A program made the translations under genes and the position numbers. From Bacteroidetes bacterium UBA2322 (GTDB lineage Bacteria > Bacteroidota > Bacteroidia > Chitinophagales > UBA2359): a stretch of DNA of 31,308 nt. Of the stretch, positions 30,196 through 31,308 are shown in pieces. The first letter of the stretch is position 1; every line of letters begins with the position of its first letter. The stretch covers positions 1-31,308 of the forward strand of contig DDVC01000088.1 in NCBI GenBank assembly GCA_002345145.1, read 5' to 3'. Below the pieces are notes generated by a model. The model was not told the origin of the DNA. It made no database searches and saw nothing but the letters and a program-made list of their open reading frames with translations.

Positions 30196-31308
30196 TTATC
30201 TAATCAGCGTAACATTGCCTTTGTAGGTTTCGGTTTCGCCGTTGGTAAAGGTAATGTTGGCATAATAAACATACACGCCTATTTCCTGGTCGGTGCCTTT
30301 ATAGGTGCCGTCCCAGGCAAGGTTAGGCGCGCCGGAGGCGGCAAACATCTCCACACCCCAGCGGTTGTAAATAAACAGCTCCACACTTTCTACATTTACC
30401 CCGCTCACCCTAAATAAGTCGTTCACCCCATCACCATTGGGCGAAAAAGCGTTAGGAATAAGTACCACATTACCCTGCGGCAACACCACCACCTGCACCG
30501 ATGCCGTGGCTGAACAGCCAAAACTATCCTGCGCCGTAACGGTGAACAAAATGGTTTGCGAAACACTCACCTGCGGATTAGGGCAATCGGTACAAGATAG
30601 CGCATCGGGTCCCGATGTTGTCCATACGTAAGAGGTAATTGTTCCAAGCGTTGAAGCAGCGGTGGCAGTAAGTTGTACCGTTCCGCCGGTGGCGGTGGCA
30701 GTGGGGTTAGCAGTCAGGGTTACACTAACCAAATCCGATTGCAGCGTGGCAGGGGTAAAAGTACTCACACAGGTGGGGTCGGCAAGGGTAGCGGTTTGAG
30801 CATAGTAGGTACCGGGCGTTGCAGGAACATAGTCGGCACCCGTACCCAGCAGTGTGCCACCGGTGGGAGCATTGTACCAGTTAATAACCATACCCGCAGC
30901 AGCAGTGGCAGTAAAAGCTGTTGTGTTTACCTCGCCCGCACACACCGTAAGGTTGCCCGATACAATGGGCGCATTGGGCGGTGTACAAGTGCTGCAATCA
31001 ATAGCAACAAGGTCAAAACTATCTGTTCCTGTGCAACCATTGGCATCGGTAACGGTTACGCTATACGTGCCCGATGTGGTGGCATCAAGGGTTTGCCCAT
31101 TACTGCCATCGCCCCATAGGTAAGCAGTATAACCTGCGCCGGCGTTGAGCGTAGCCGTTTCACCTATACAGATGCTTGCAGGTCCGCTAACATCGGGTAC
31201 AGGGTTATTGTTTACCGTTACCACAGCGCTTGCCGTGCCGGTACAGCCCCCGGCATCCGATACCGTTACCGTGTAAGCGCCCGATGTGCTAACCGCAGTA
31301 GTTTGCCC
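30196..31308 (-). CDS. Large surface protein with Ig-like repeats and T9SS type-B sorting domain, C-terminal part
   Basis: The frame is open through base 31308, so the N-terminus lies outside the window; about 370 residues are visible. It begins in a repeat of the type (T)SGxYxVTVxDAxGCTGT, seen twice (31308-31225 and ~31125-31040), typical of SprB/PKD-like adhesin repeats. An Ig-7-like repeat follows (NAPIVSGNLTVCAGEVNTTAF, then WYNAPTGGTLLGTGADYVPA). Next is a PKD-like unit (QLTATAASTLGTITSYVWTT). The end is the gliding-motility-associated C-terminal domain: IPNAFSPNGDGVNDLF, IYNRWGVEMF, WDGTYKG, GVYVYYANI and a final KGNVTLIR. That domain directs type IX secretion and surface attachment. 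Cys-rich, Thr-rich composition fits a cell-surface adhesin. Confidence 0.93.
   Translation of the reverse strand, partial: GQTTAVSTSGAYTVTVSDAGGCTGTASAVVTVNNNPVPDVSGPASICIGETATLNAGAGYTAYLWGDGSNGQTLDATTSGTYSVTVTDANGCTGTDSFDLVAIDCSTCTPPNAPIVSGNLTVCAGEVNTTAFTATAAAGMVINWYNAPTGGTLLGTGADYVPATPGTYYAQTATLADPTCVSTFTPATLQSDLVSVTLTANPTATATGGTVQLTATAASTLGTITSYVWTTSGPDALSCTDCPNPQVSVSQTILFTVTAQDSFGCSATASVQVVVLPQGNVVLIPNAFSPNGDGVNDLFRVSGVNVESVELFIYNRWGVEMFAASGAPNLAWDGTYKGTDQEIGVYVYYANITFTNGETETYKGNVTLIR

Overview
The window looks like the end of a metagenomic or draft contig from a Bacteroidota bacterium, perhaps of the Chitinophagales/Saprospirales type (the order is inference). Several features point there. 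Promoter -7 boxes of the form TAnnTTTG sit upstream of several genes. Genes have no Shine-Dalgarno sequences. The AtpC is short and sits in a detached atpD-atpC pair. A large surface protein ends in a gliding-motility/type IX secretion C-terminal domain. A LexA-like XRE-S24 regulator sits beside dinB. The first 30 bases are not genomic: they match the end of the Illumina TruSeq read-1 adapter at 28 of 30 positions, so real sequence starts at about base 31.

Layout. 31-7024: the 3' end of a SpoU/TrmH rRNA/tRNA methyltransferase, then minus-strand genes for a divergent RluA-type protein, an unknown exported helical protein, enolase, a polyprenol-phosphate mannosyltransferase-like GT2, a DEDD exonuclease and an Mpl-type muropeptide ligase. 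7025-7456: a 49-residue lipoprotein gene with leader hairpins and a strong terminator. 7457-14328 (minus): a GT2-GT4 pair with an ATGA overlap, FadJ-type beta-oxidation enzyme, peptide deformylase, RuvX/YqgF and an orphan NPPW N6-adenine methyltransferase. 14329-17019: a DNA-damage-type cassette, with a frameshifted dinB divergent from two tandem paralogous HTH genes. Only the second HTH gene carries the S24 self-cleavage domain. 17020-22575: fumC, dacB and serS, bracketed by two roughly 190-bp composite repeats in inverted orientation. 22576-28569 (minus): atpC, atpD, asd, a WD40 lipoprotein and a SlyD-like FKBP with a His-rich tail. 28782-31308: murF, then the C-terminal part of a T9SS surface protein running off the window.

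How the genes work together. Most are housekeeping genes for glycolysis and the TCA cycle, ATP synthase, peptidoglycan (murF, mpl, dacB, and asd for the diaminopimelate precursor), envelope glycan synthesis, translation (serS, def) and DNA maintenance (ruvX, exonuclease, dinB). The unusual parts are the tandem HTH / HTH-S24 / dinB cassette with 20-bp-phased TTTGCA repeats in its divergent promoter, the inverted composite repeats around fumC-dacB-serS, the small lipoprotein with its leader, and the degenerate heptamer-type repeats. I found no tRNA, rRNA, CRISPR array, insertion sequence or prophage.
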